Source: Phoronis australis | Taxonomy: Eukaryota > Phoronida > Phoronidae | Assembly (NCBI GenBank): GCA_002633005.1 | Contig: NMRA01000293.1 | Span: 295,132 to 359,131, forward strand | DNA length: 64,000 nucleotides | Direction of reading: 5' to 3' | Notes under the pieces: generated by a model | What the model was told of the DNA's origin: nothing | The model's input: the letters and a program-made list of their open reading frames with translations, nothing else | Databases searched by the model: none | Part shown: piece after piece, positions 1 through 12,100 of the stretch | Numbering within the stretch: position 1 is the first letter of the stretch | How the letters are laid out: every line of letters begins with the position of its first letter | Made by a program: the position numbers and the translations under genes

Positions 1-155
1 CCGGAAGTGAATCCAGAGATGGCCGACACATTAGAGTTTCGCCTCCGATTCATGGCCACATCTAGCTCCTCCTGTTGCCAGATGTCTTCATCAGCCTCTG
101 GCACTAACAACTTGTTACACATGCGAGTCTCGTTCAGTTCTTGAAGAAGCAGATG
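1..155 (-). CDS. SZT2: SZT2 exon 35, cut by the window edge
   Basis: At least 155 nt, phase 0 in, acceptor TTGTGCAG at 156-157. [19 protein letters not shown] followed by ADEDIW resembles the vertebrate LLLQ-L-T-CN-LLV--E-D-W pattern. The exon continues past position 1, and the remaining C-terminal third of the protein is outside the window. Confidence 0.9.
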
Positions 156-3100
156 CTGCACAAAGATTGATCTTCGTTAATTCAACACAACAACGGAACA
201 AAAACGACAATTTGCTAAAATTTGACCAATACAAAGCATGCTCTGTCACGTTACAAAACACACGCCAACTGAAAATATTTTTCTCCCATTTAGTTCACAG
301 CGTGGTGGAAAAGGGAATCTTATTTTGCTGACATTTTTAAGATAATCATTTAAAAAAATCTTTATTAGTACTGCAACAGTACACTCAGTTGTACCATGTT
401 AAATTAAGTATTTTCTCAGTGTACTAGTCATTAAACCTTGTTTGATGACATCTCTGTCACCCAACAATAAATGGTTAAGTTGACTGTATCAAACGAATGC
501 AAACAGCTTATTTATGAAAATGGATAAACAACTCCGTTTGGCAATTTGTGGGACAAAATTCCTGAAGAAGTAACATCATTGCAATTTAATTAGTTCATTG
601 AATTGTTTGCTAAATGAATCAGATCTACTGCTTTGTCTGAAACAAATTCAACACTTTAAAAGTTGACCCTATTGAACGCACAGTCTTGCGAAGTCCGTTT
701 CATTCATCACAATAGGCTGGCCAAATACAAGACCATGTTACAAGACGTACACAGGACAACTCTTAATGAAGAATCTTCAGGCTTGATGTTCAAGTGATAC
801 TATGCCAAATGAAACTAGTTAGTAATTACTTACCATTCACTACTCAGTGATGACAACTGACTTGTGTCATTTCTACTAACTTACCTTAACCATGATTTGT
901 AAAAATTGCTATTAACATAAGATGCATATGCAAATGAAAAACACCAACCTCTATAGTCTTTGTTGCATTATTAAGGATGCGTTATATTTATGTAATAAGA
1001 ACCAAATCAATTGAGGGAGGAGGCAGTGTGACCTAGTGGGATACGTGTTCGCTTCGTGGGTTCTAGTCCCACTGGGCCACACTTCTAGATCATTGAGTCA
1101 GGCCTCTAGCACCTCAGCTCAGTTTTAACTATATATTAATAAAGCACAACAAGAGCAACGCAGAGCGTTGAAATGCCCCCACAATTGCACCGCATACGGT
1201 ATCCTTCTAGGGTTGTTTATTGGAACCATAAAGTGGCCAGTAGAGGGCATATATGTAGTATGTTGTACTTTGCAAAATGGAAAGGCATGGTCATTGTCTC
1301 CTCAATAGGCTAGGGGCAAAATGTGAGTGATCTTCATAATACAAGCACATCCTATACACCAGTTTCTTAAAGCACCACAGAAACATAGAATTAAAAACAA
1401 ATTTACCAACATACGAGATTAGTACAGCATTAGAATGCCAGAAACAAATTTCTACTTGGAACTTTTCCTTCATAGTCACGAAGTAACACAAAGTATACAC
1501 CTGAAGACCTATGAAAATACAGAGGTCAATGTAAAATACTACAATTGCCACTAGAGGCATACCGGTAGTCAGAATCATCCTTAAGTCGTCATCGTCCGTT
1601 GTCAACAACACATAAATACACTTGCTAAATTTAGTAAAGATCCTGCAAACGGTTTGTGAGATACAGCCATGGGCGCAAAAAAAAACTGCCACTAGGAGGC
1701 GCCACAGTAATCAAAGTCATGGGAAATTCAGCGTCAACCGTCCTCTTCATAGTAAGAGCATACATGCCAATTTTCACAATCATACTTATAGCGGTTTGGT
1801 TGATAGAGGGGTGGACGCCAAAAAACAGACTCAAAAACAGTAAAAATGGCCACTGGGTGTCGCAAACTAGGTTGAATCCATCCGAAAACAGGAGGATAGC
1901 GTCATCGCACTAATAGGTGCCTACATACCAAATTTCATGAAAATCCGTTAAGGACTTGTGAAGATACTGAGGTAAACGTAAAAAAAATAAAATTGCCACT
2001 AGGGGGCACACTGGTAGGCGGATCCGTCCAAAAGTCGTCATCGTCTGTTGTTAACATAATATAAATACACTTATTAACTTTCGTAACGATCCTGCGAACG
2101 GTTTAGGAGATACAGCCATAGGCGCAAAAAAACAAAACTGCCACTAGGAGGTGCCACAGTAGTCCAAATCGTCTGAAAATCATTGTCAGCTGTCCTCTTT
2201 ATAGTAAGCACATACACGCCAATTTTCACAATCATCCTTTGAGCGGTTTGGTTGATAGAGGGGTGGACGCACAAAAACAGACTCAAAAACACTAAAAATG
2301 GCCACTAGGTGGCGCAAACTATGTCGAATCCATCTGAAAACGGCAGGATAGCGTCATCTCACTAATAGGTGCCTACATACCAAATTTCATGAAAATCCGT
2401 TAGGGACTTTTTAAGATACAAAGGTAAGCGTAAAAAACTAAAATTGCCACTAGGGGGCACACCGGTAGTCGGATCCGTCCGAAAGTTCGCACATGCCGTC
2501 CCATTCATGAATGGAACACGTGTGCCAAATTTCATGAACGTATGTCAAAGGGTTTTGGAGATAAAGCAGCGGACGCCGGACGGACGCCACCCGGACGGAC
2601 GGAAGGGGATGACGGCATAATGCGTCCACATATAAATATGTGGGTGCATAAAAATGGTTCCAGGTGATCAGTGCAATGGGCTCACCTGAGTGGCACGCGC
2701 GTGTCTGGTACAACGTGTAACAGACTGCCTGCTATTATTTTTTTTAATACCATTGCTTGATTAGTTATGGTTGTATTGTACCTCCCATTGTATTGCATAC
2801 ACACAGGATACTCACTTGGTTGACTACCTGACAGGTATGTTTAATATTAGTCAACACCTTGGCGTACACCTTCATCAGTTCGTGTAGTCTCTCAGAGTCA
2901 TTCTCATTCTCCCTAGAAACACTATTTGAATTACACGAGACAGGAAATATCCAGATTTACAGTAATTCTGTTGTCAAGTCATCATTCAGTTAACTATTCA
3001 CAATGACAAATGAGCCAATATTCTAGAAATGGAGTCAGAAAATAACATAAAAATGATGTAGAACATGAACATAAAAGTATCCCCCAGCCAGTTAATAAGT

Positions 3101-6100
3101 TAGGCATTTTAAAAGTATGCAGCAGGAATCTTGGTGATTTTATCAGGGTAAGTCAAGCAGGTTGTATACATTACTGAACAGAAAAGTGAAACTGGGAAAA
3201 TCAGAGTGCAATTAACACCAAAGACACTTGTACAAGACAGTACTTTGTACAGTGATACCTGGTGGTGAGTCACCAAACTGCAGGCAGTGTTCAGCCCTGA
3301 CAGTAGTAGGAGTTGGACATTCTCAGTTACCTGTAGCGTTTTAAGGTCATGTAGCCTTCGGACACTATGCTTTATGAACTGAACTTTCAAAAACGTTGTT
3401 ATGAATTGTTTTTAAAATGTTCCACTTTTATACGAAGAAGTAACAAGAAATTGGACTTTATAATTTTTATGAAAAAAATCAAAAGTTAAATAAAACAAAT
3501 AAATGAAATACTATAAAAACTGCAACGGATTTTTTAGATTCCATCTTGAACATTTGCATCAAACGAAATTTGTTCATGACATGGATACTACTCTGCTATG
3601 AAAGCACCTTATCGCTAAATTTCATTAAAAACACAATGTCATGGTCACATGACCCAATTAATGGCAGATAATGGCTAAATATACAGACTTGTCGATAAGG
3701 AGAAAAAATTATTCCAACAATACCTGGTATGAAAGAACACTTCAACCACGTCATTCTGCAGTCTCATGATGAGCCAGAAATCTGGAAGGAGTGGACGCTT
3801 AACCGTGTAGTTAGAGGACATGTCAGTCAACGGATTGGTCTCTTCCGACTCACTGTTTCCACTGGAGTCTCCCTCATAACCAGACACTAAAGGTGACAAG
3901 GAGTTAATGACAATTCCACTTCACATTCATGAATCAAACGAAATGAACACTAAAATAAAAAGCATGACTCTCAGTGCATCAAGTGAAATGGTACAAATAA
4001 CAATTCGAGTGAATTGAAAGTATGTGAAACTATCATATGCCGTACTACTCTGTCCCGAACCAATGATCACCACGTCCCCCTGTACTGTACGACGTGACCT
4101 CTTTCAATTCTGTTAGGTCATCATCAATGTCAATGCCAGACATGCATGGCCGCATTCTTCCTCCAGTCCAAATTTCAGCTGTTTTGTGGCAGCTTACTCT
4201 GTTACTCACAAATGACCTACTTTCACAACAAAATCAACCATTTTCAGTCCAAACTTCAGCTGTTTTAAGGCAGCTTACTCTGTTACTCACAAATGACCTA
4301 CTTTCACAACAAAATCAACCATTTTCCATTCGAATCAACTATTAGTAGGACGACACCTCCCACACTTCCAATTAAGTATCATCCTTGGAAGTCAGCCAGT
4401 TCTTACCTTCTCCAGTACAGCTACCTCGGCTACTACTGAATACACTGGACAACTTCCTCTCCATGTTACCCACCGGACCCGACACATTTCGTGACCTCAC
4501 ACCCCCTGGTTGAGTACCAGCTGTGGTGGTGGGCCCTGATGAGTGGCGCGAACGTGGCGCAATGGGTGTGCCACGCAGAGATGCACAAGTGACGGGGGTC
4601 TGAGGTGTGCTGGAGTAACGCTTGTGTCGCAAAATTGACTTCAGGGGCAGCAGGTCTTCTCCAACCGCACGAGTGGAAGGCAGACTCTCTGTGCTAGCAG
4701 CTTTCTTGATCTGAACACGGCGTGCATTGAGAGATGACAGGCTGCTCAAGTCGTGGACTCCTGCAGAGAAGTGCAGAAGTGCATTTACTAAATCAAACGC
4801 TTTCTGGGCTTAACTCCAGTTATTGTACACTGTGTTATGAAAACAAATTCCCCAACTTACATCCAAAAAACACAACAGGGCTGTCCTGAATTACATGGCA
4901 ATAGAACTCTCCTTTTTCCTGGAGATAACAAAGCGCATGACCTAGTTTTGGGTATCAGGCACATTTTCATGTCTCATTGAAGTCGGGAAGGTGAACAATT
5001 TCAGATCACACATCCACAGGTATTTGTCCAGTTTATCAAACTTTTTCGCGTTGGAGATGCAAACTCCATCACAGCAGTAATAATTTCTTGGCTTTGAAAG
5101 AATGAATAGATTAATGCAATCAAGACTTGAAAACAATCAGACAACAACAAATAACATGTAAAATTTCAGTGGCACAAAAACGAGACAGCAAATGTGCCTG
5201 ACAGATGTTTACGGCATTGTGGGTAAATAGAGCATTATGGGTAAATACAGCGTGATTCAAGTGTCATTGTGTAATCTGGGACAACCCTATTAGTATGTAC
5301 TTTGGTCATAATTTCAAGATCATTTTTATCCCTAGAATGAAAGTAATACTTTTATGTCACTAAATGAAAACAACCCAAGCGGCTTTTTACTAATAATAGC
5401 AACCTCTTTGAATGCATTTCTTACTTATAGGAAAAGAATGTTATGGACACATACTGTCCAACAAAATGACTATTGTCTAATCACAACCTTACCCTCTTGT
5501 GCAACATTATCATGGGTCGATGGGGCAACAGCTGTCACTGCAGCGCCATCTTCAGAGCCAGCGCTCCCAGGACGTAACCGGGATAGGAACACGGTCTCCG
5601 AATTGACTCGCTTTATGTTTTTTTGCGATTCAGCCACCAGTGATTGACTGGCTGCCTGTAACACTTCAGATACGCTAGGGTGAACGTCGACAGGTAAGTC
5701 TTGCACAGCCAATTTGTCCAGAGACTCCGATTCATCAAGAATCTGCAAAAAATGGGGTGCATTCGTTATACTCCCAGTCACTGAGGGACAACAATATCGT
5801 CTTAAATTGATTATAGTTGCTTGAGTCTATTCAAATATTGTCCCAAAGAGTATCAATCCAGACTGAAATCATTCAGTATGAAAATACATCCACCCTTTTC
5901 TATTTAGTAATGTCTCCAGATGATTTGGTCTACAACTGTTACACAAAATTCATTGAGCTTGAATACTACATATTGGCAACTTTTATCAACAAATTTGTTT
6001 AAGCTTTAATTTTTGGTGCATACCTTAATTATTCAAGGGTTCACATTACTGAAAAATCTCAACAAATTGGGACACACTAAACAATGTAATTTTATCTGCC

Positions 6101-9100
6101 AGTTTTTTCATGAAAAACAGGCAGCAGCAAATCAACGCACAAATAATTACTGATGGTTTCGATGTATTTGTTTCGTAACAAAAATAGAATCTGAAGGATG
6201 GTAAGAAATATTTAGGAAATTGATTTGATGAGACTAAATGCAGTAATTCGCTTTTGTTTTTAACCAGCTAAACAGTAAGACGTGCAGCTTATCTGTAGCA
6301 CTAAGACTTACATCGTCGCCATTAATAATCCAGGTTAGATCAGCGATTAATAAATTATAATTTAATAGAATTGTTACAGTAACTGTCTCTGGATACTTGT
6401 AAAGCATCTTGAATCAGAAAAATGAAAAACCACAGGCTCAAGAATATGTTTAATTTTTTATTTCTTTCTTGTATTTCATTAATAGTATTGCTGTGAATTC
6501 ATTGCCCACTTCTCACCTGTATTGAGCTGCCACTACTCCTATCATTGTAGCCACCATCTGCATACACACTCTGACATTGGTCACGGTCAGGCGTTGGCTC
6601 AACCAGACTTATTTTGATCTTGTCTGCTCTGGTGTCCACTGGCGCCATCTGTTGGTCGTCGTCGCCGCCTAATTCCTCCTCGATCTGTGTAAATGAATTG
6701 GTGGTGTTGAACACATCTCCTTCGTACTCATGGTGACAGGCTTCGGATGTTTTATCTGGTGATTGTTGGTCAGTCAACAGCTCCAGTCTAGATGTCACTG
6801 CTAGTAGTGTATTACTGCGCACTCTGTCAGCAACAAGGAAGTAGTAGTCTCCCTCGCGGTTGACATGGTAACCAGGCACGTTCATCCGCTCAAACTCCTT
6901 CAAATAAATCAAGAGCTCAGCAAGAATTCTTGTAAATGAAGACAAACAAGTTCCACGCATGGACATTAACCTACAAAATCCTAATTACTCTTTGCTGAAA
7001 CGAGAAACTCCACCAGGTGTTGATCTATATAAGGTCAAAAAAGCAGATTTGGTTCTGGACTAACCCAACTCATTTTGAGACATGCGCTCTCACATTTAAA
7101 AAATACGCTTGTGTACATTAATTTCAACCAATGTCTCGTTTTTTTTGAAAAGCTGCACAAAGGCATGTAAGCAAACTGGCAAGCGAGGTTTGAAACACCA
7201 TGATTTTCCATGCGATGAGTAATAAATGATTGTCCTTTGTTCATCTCACGTGGACTCTCGTCTTAGCAAAAGTGAGCAACTAGATGAGAACTAACGAATG
7301 CATTTCTGGCCGAATCATAGAGACCATGCTCTGAATACAATGACACAATAGGACAAGCCAAGAGACCATGCTCTGTACAGAATGGCACAATAGGCCAAGC
7401 CAAGAGACCATGCTCTAAACAGAATGGCACAATAGGCCAAGCCAAGAGACCATGCTCTAAACAGAATGACACAATAGGCCAAGCCAAATTTGAAGAGCCT
7501 GATCTCAAGTAATAACAAACTGTCAGTGCTTTCCAAGCTTTGAAATCATGTCCAGCCTGCCTAATGAGCAATTTGAGACCAACTTCAAATGGTAATTCAT
7601 CAAATTGAATATTCTTCGTAATAGTGGAAGAAGGTTGATAGCCACTCTGTGAATGAAGAAGGTTCATAGCCCTTCTGTGAATTACCTCTACAAACTTGTC
7701 CATGCTTTGCTCCGGGCCGTACACAAAATGTAAAGGTAACTGTTCATATATGCACGTATCTCTCTTTTGCACATCTTTCACGTGAGTGGCCACAAAGTTC
7801 AGTGTCTCTGTCGTAATTGGTGCAGTATTGCGCAGAGCTGATGCCCGCTCGTCTGTCAATAGCCAATAAATTTCATCCTTACAAGTTAAAACAGCCTTCT
7901 GTTGGAACTCAGGAATGTTATTCAGGGGGTCGCCTGCGAGGAACCTAAAAATCACAAAAATGTTAAGACATTCAGGTAGCAAACAGGGAGAACATGCCAT
8001 CACGAATATATTTCTAACCCCCCCTTCCGTAACATAATTGAATGACTCACATGCAAATGGCAAGTGATTACTGACATTCAAGTTACTTGTGCAAAAGATT
8101 TAGCACATGTATGATGTATGTGTTACCACAGTACAAAATCACATTCCTTTAACATAGTAGTCTTAAATAACATTTGTCCACTGTTCTGCAAACAGATAGT
8201 TGTAAAATTCCAGATGGTTGGGAACACCGTCACAAAAATAAACCTGCCAGTCCATGTGAATCGCCTAATCAGCACTGAAGAACGAACTTTGTGATCACAC
8301 GAGTTTGCTAACACACACTTCAGCAAATTGAGGTCACTCTAAAAAAGGAAGCTAAGACTAACCCTCCATCTGATGTCACGCCACTATATGTACTATAAAC
8401 GTCATCGTAATCAGTTCTGTCGGAGGTCAAACCCATTTCCACATCGTCAACATCAAACGATAGCAAACGATCAAAGTTGGGTTTGGCAACTTCGCTATCC
8501 ATTGGTAGAGTGAGGCAGATGATGTCAAGGGTCACCACAAGGTCATTGAGGTCAATCTCAGGGTCACGGATGATGCTTGCTAGTTCTCCTGAAAAAACAT
8601 ATGAAAACAAATTTTAAACCTGCCTTAATTTCATTCTGTTTATTTTGAGTTCTTCACTGAAGATTCAAAAGCAGCAGCTGATCTGTGATGTATTCACAGG
8701 AAATTGTCATTGCTGAGTCATGTGACTAACCTATTTTTCCAAATGATTCTTGACCTGTTAAGGTTTGTATGGTCTTCTTGGTAACAGAAAACAAGTCTTG
8801 TCATGGTAAGGGAAATTTTGAGATTGGCCTAATTCATTCTTTTTTTCTTATTGAGCTATCTAAACAGGGCAAAATGCACCTTAGTTTAAAGGTGTATTTG
8901 CATGCCCCTAACTAATGCTAAATGTACAGCTGGAACTAAACGACAATGATATTTGAACACCATCTATGCTAAACAAAGTGCAGTTGTACTCAGTGACAAC
9001 TTGCAAATGTGAAAACCAAAAATTCTGCAAAAAGGTGACCTTTGCACTAATGACGTACCTTAGGGGCTCACATAACCCGCATCACCAATACTTACTGGAC

Positions 9101-12100
9101 AGAGTTCAGTGATATACAGCAGATCATTTTCGACACAAAGCTTGTTCTTGAAACATTTGGCAATTTTCAACCAACTTCATATTCACAGGGTTGCTATATG
9201 TTGTGTTTGAAACTAATTTGACCAAGCAATCACAGAGATAAGGAATTAGCCTCCTAGTTCGACTTGGGCTCTCTATCACAGAATATGTAAGAAAATTGAT
9301 AATAAGACAGGTCACTGAGGACCATATTTTTCAGAGGTCTTTAGGATATCATAATAATCCAATCAACTATATCAGCCAATTGTTATGTTTTAACATATCA
9401 CACTTTAATTATAAAATGATAATATTCGTAACAATAAATGTACACTAAATGTCCATCACATATATGTTTGATAACTTAAAAACAAATGAAAATTGTCACA
9501 GAATTTGAAGACGAGTTAGTGTAATACTTGCACAGGGTACATTGAACAACAACAGTCACGTGTTAGTGTAATACTTGTACAGGGTACAATGAACAACAAC
9601 ACGTGTTAGTGTAATACTTGTACAGGGTACATTGAACAACAACAGTCACGTGTTAGTGTAATACTTGTACAGGGTACAATGAACAACAACACGTATTAGT
9701 GTAATACTTGTAGTGGGTACAATGAACAACAGCACGTATTAGTGTAATACTTGTACAGGGTACAATGAACAACAGTTATAGCACCAGTAACAGCGCTGGT
9801 AGTTACCAATGCAAGTTGGTAAGGACTGGACAGCCAATGAATGTGTGTTGAATGTTTTGGTGCGGACTGTGCAACTTAGGTGGATGAACAATGGTTGGTC
9901 CTCAGAGTCTTCTGAATCAACAGCAAATGACAAGTCCCCGAATGAAGAGCTACGGGACTCTGAACTGCCAAAGTTGGAATGCACTGAATCCTGAAAGCAG
10001 ATTTTAAGCAGATGAAGTTCAAATCAAAAATCGATATTTATCAAAAAACAATGGGAGTTTCATATTCAAAATAACTGACAATCCCAGTGATTTGTTTTCA
10101 TTTCTAAATGTAACGACCCACGGCCCGGCGCCCCAAACTTCCCCCTCCCCCAAAACGTTCAAGCAGGGATGTACTCTAGACAACTTTGAGCATTTCTTTA
10201 AACATGCAAATTAAGGGCGCCATTATGCAAAATTCTGTTTTTGCTTATAATTGCATCACCAAGCACTTACAGGTACATTATTTTGAAGTTTCTACCTGTG
10301 TCTTTATGGTTATCTCAGTGAATTTAATGAAGCTACACTAGCACTAAACAGATGGCTTGCATTTTGACACGAAAATCTCAAAATGCCACAAAATGTTACA
10401 GTAATTCCAGGAAAGCAACTTTTGTTACAGAATGTCAACATGTTTCATGGAGATGTTCACACAAATCTACAGTGACTACATGGTCTAAACTATCACTCAA
10501 CTGAAAACGGCCATAACAAATACCTACAACATTCCAGGCACCCAGCTAATCTTAACATAATTTACCTTATCATGGCTGGAAGGCTTAGTATCCTCATAGT
10601 CAGACACAAACATGTCGCTTTCTTCTCCCTCACGACCAGTGCTCAAGTCACCCGCTTGGTCCTCAGTCTCTGTTTGTTGCTGCAACAAGAAAACCAAGAT
10701 GATGACAATGCTAAATGCTAAATGGTTTTAGTGACAAAGAAACATTAATAATTCAGCACGAAGTTCTTGTGCTTAGTTAATTCTCAAGAACAAATTTTGA
10801 ATCATGTTCTTCCTGTTTCAGTTTTTATTTTCACTAGAAGAAATGGATGCTAACATTACATATCTGATTTTTCCATCCGTACAGTCAAAGATGAGAAATT
10901 TTTAAATAGGTTTCATACAAATATATCGAGACAGGATGAACCACAAAAATGTTAACTTTTGACAAAACATTGTTTGCTCGTTTGCCTCAACATAATGAAC
11001 AATAATCAAAAAAATACTAACGCTGGTTGACATTCGGTGCCTGAACGTGGGCGGGCAGTAGAAATAATACTTGGGATTGGATGGAATAGGCTTGAAGAAT
11101 TTCCCAATCACATCGTTGAACTTCTTCTTAATATGGCGGCTATCAGACGACAGACAGTTCCTGTATTTAGCCAGCGACGACAGAGGAAACAGAATCATTT
11201 GTTTTTTCTTAGCCTCCTCTTCCTCCCTGTAAAAGTTAAAAAGTTAGAGTAAAATTGCAGATTTGAACTCAGGTGATAGCTATAACAATCAGATTTGAAC
11301 TCAAGTGATAGCTATAACAATCATATTTGAACTCAAGTGATAGCTATAACAATCAGATTTGAACTCAGGTGATAGCTATAACAATCAGATTTGAACTCAA
11401 GTGACAGCTATAACAATCAGATTTGAACTCAAGTGACAGCTATAACAATCAGATTTGAACTCAAGTGATAGCTATAACAATCAGATTTGAACTCAAGTGA
11501 TAGCTATAACAATCAGATTTGAACTCAAGTGATAGCTGTAACAATCAGATTTGAACTCAAGTGATAGCTATAACAATCAGATTTGAACTCAAGTGATAGC
11601 TATAACAATCAGATTTGAACTCAAGTGATAGCTATAACAATCAGATTTAGGAGGTTGATTATAAGACGTCACCACAATTTCAAAGTGTGAACAGAATGAA
11701 TGTCTTATATTTAGCCAACAAGCCTCCCACAAACAGACCAACAGTACAATCAGCAAATTTTTAACAAAGTGTCCCAGGTTCTTAGATTGCTGTCACTAAC
11801 ATCTGAAGTTTTCAATTTGCCAATTTAATTAATATGTTGCGATGCACGTAGCCTCACTTCTTCATTAACGTCTTGGGATCGAGTTCACTGAAGACAATCC
11901 CATCATCCTCCTCTTCTTCCTTGTCTGCTTGCTCCGCCAACTCCGCTACCTTGCGCCTCTCTATGACCTTCTGCAGATGACGGCAGACGGTACACAGGAA
12001 GTTGGAGGCACTGACCTCTATGGGACGAGATTCTTCACAGATATTGTTGATGGCCGAATCCACATCGAGAAAGTGGACAGGATTACCAAGCTGAAGACTT

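Noticed and set aside
1020-1085. A functional tRNA gene
   Set aside because: The A and B boxes are present but the acceptor and other stems do not close; a SINE relic fits better.
2450-2713. 87-codon minus-strand frame
   Set aside because: It covers the closing end of tandem-core copy A; other copies do not keep it open.
11258-11648. CRISPR-like array
   Set aside because: Units are contiguous with no unique spacers, and the DNA is animal; it is a minisatellite.
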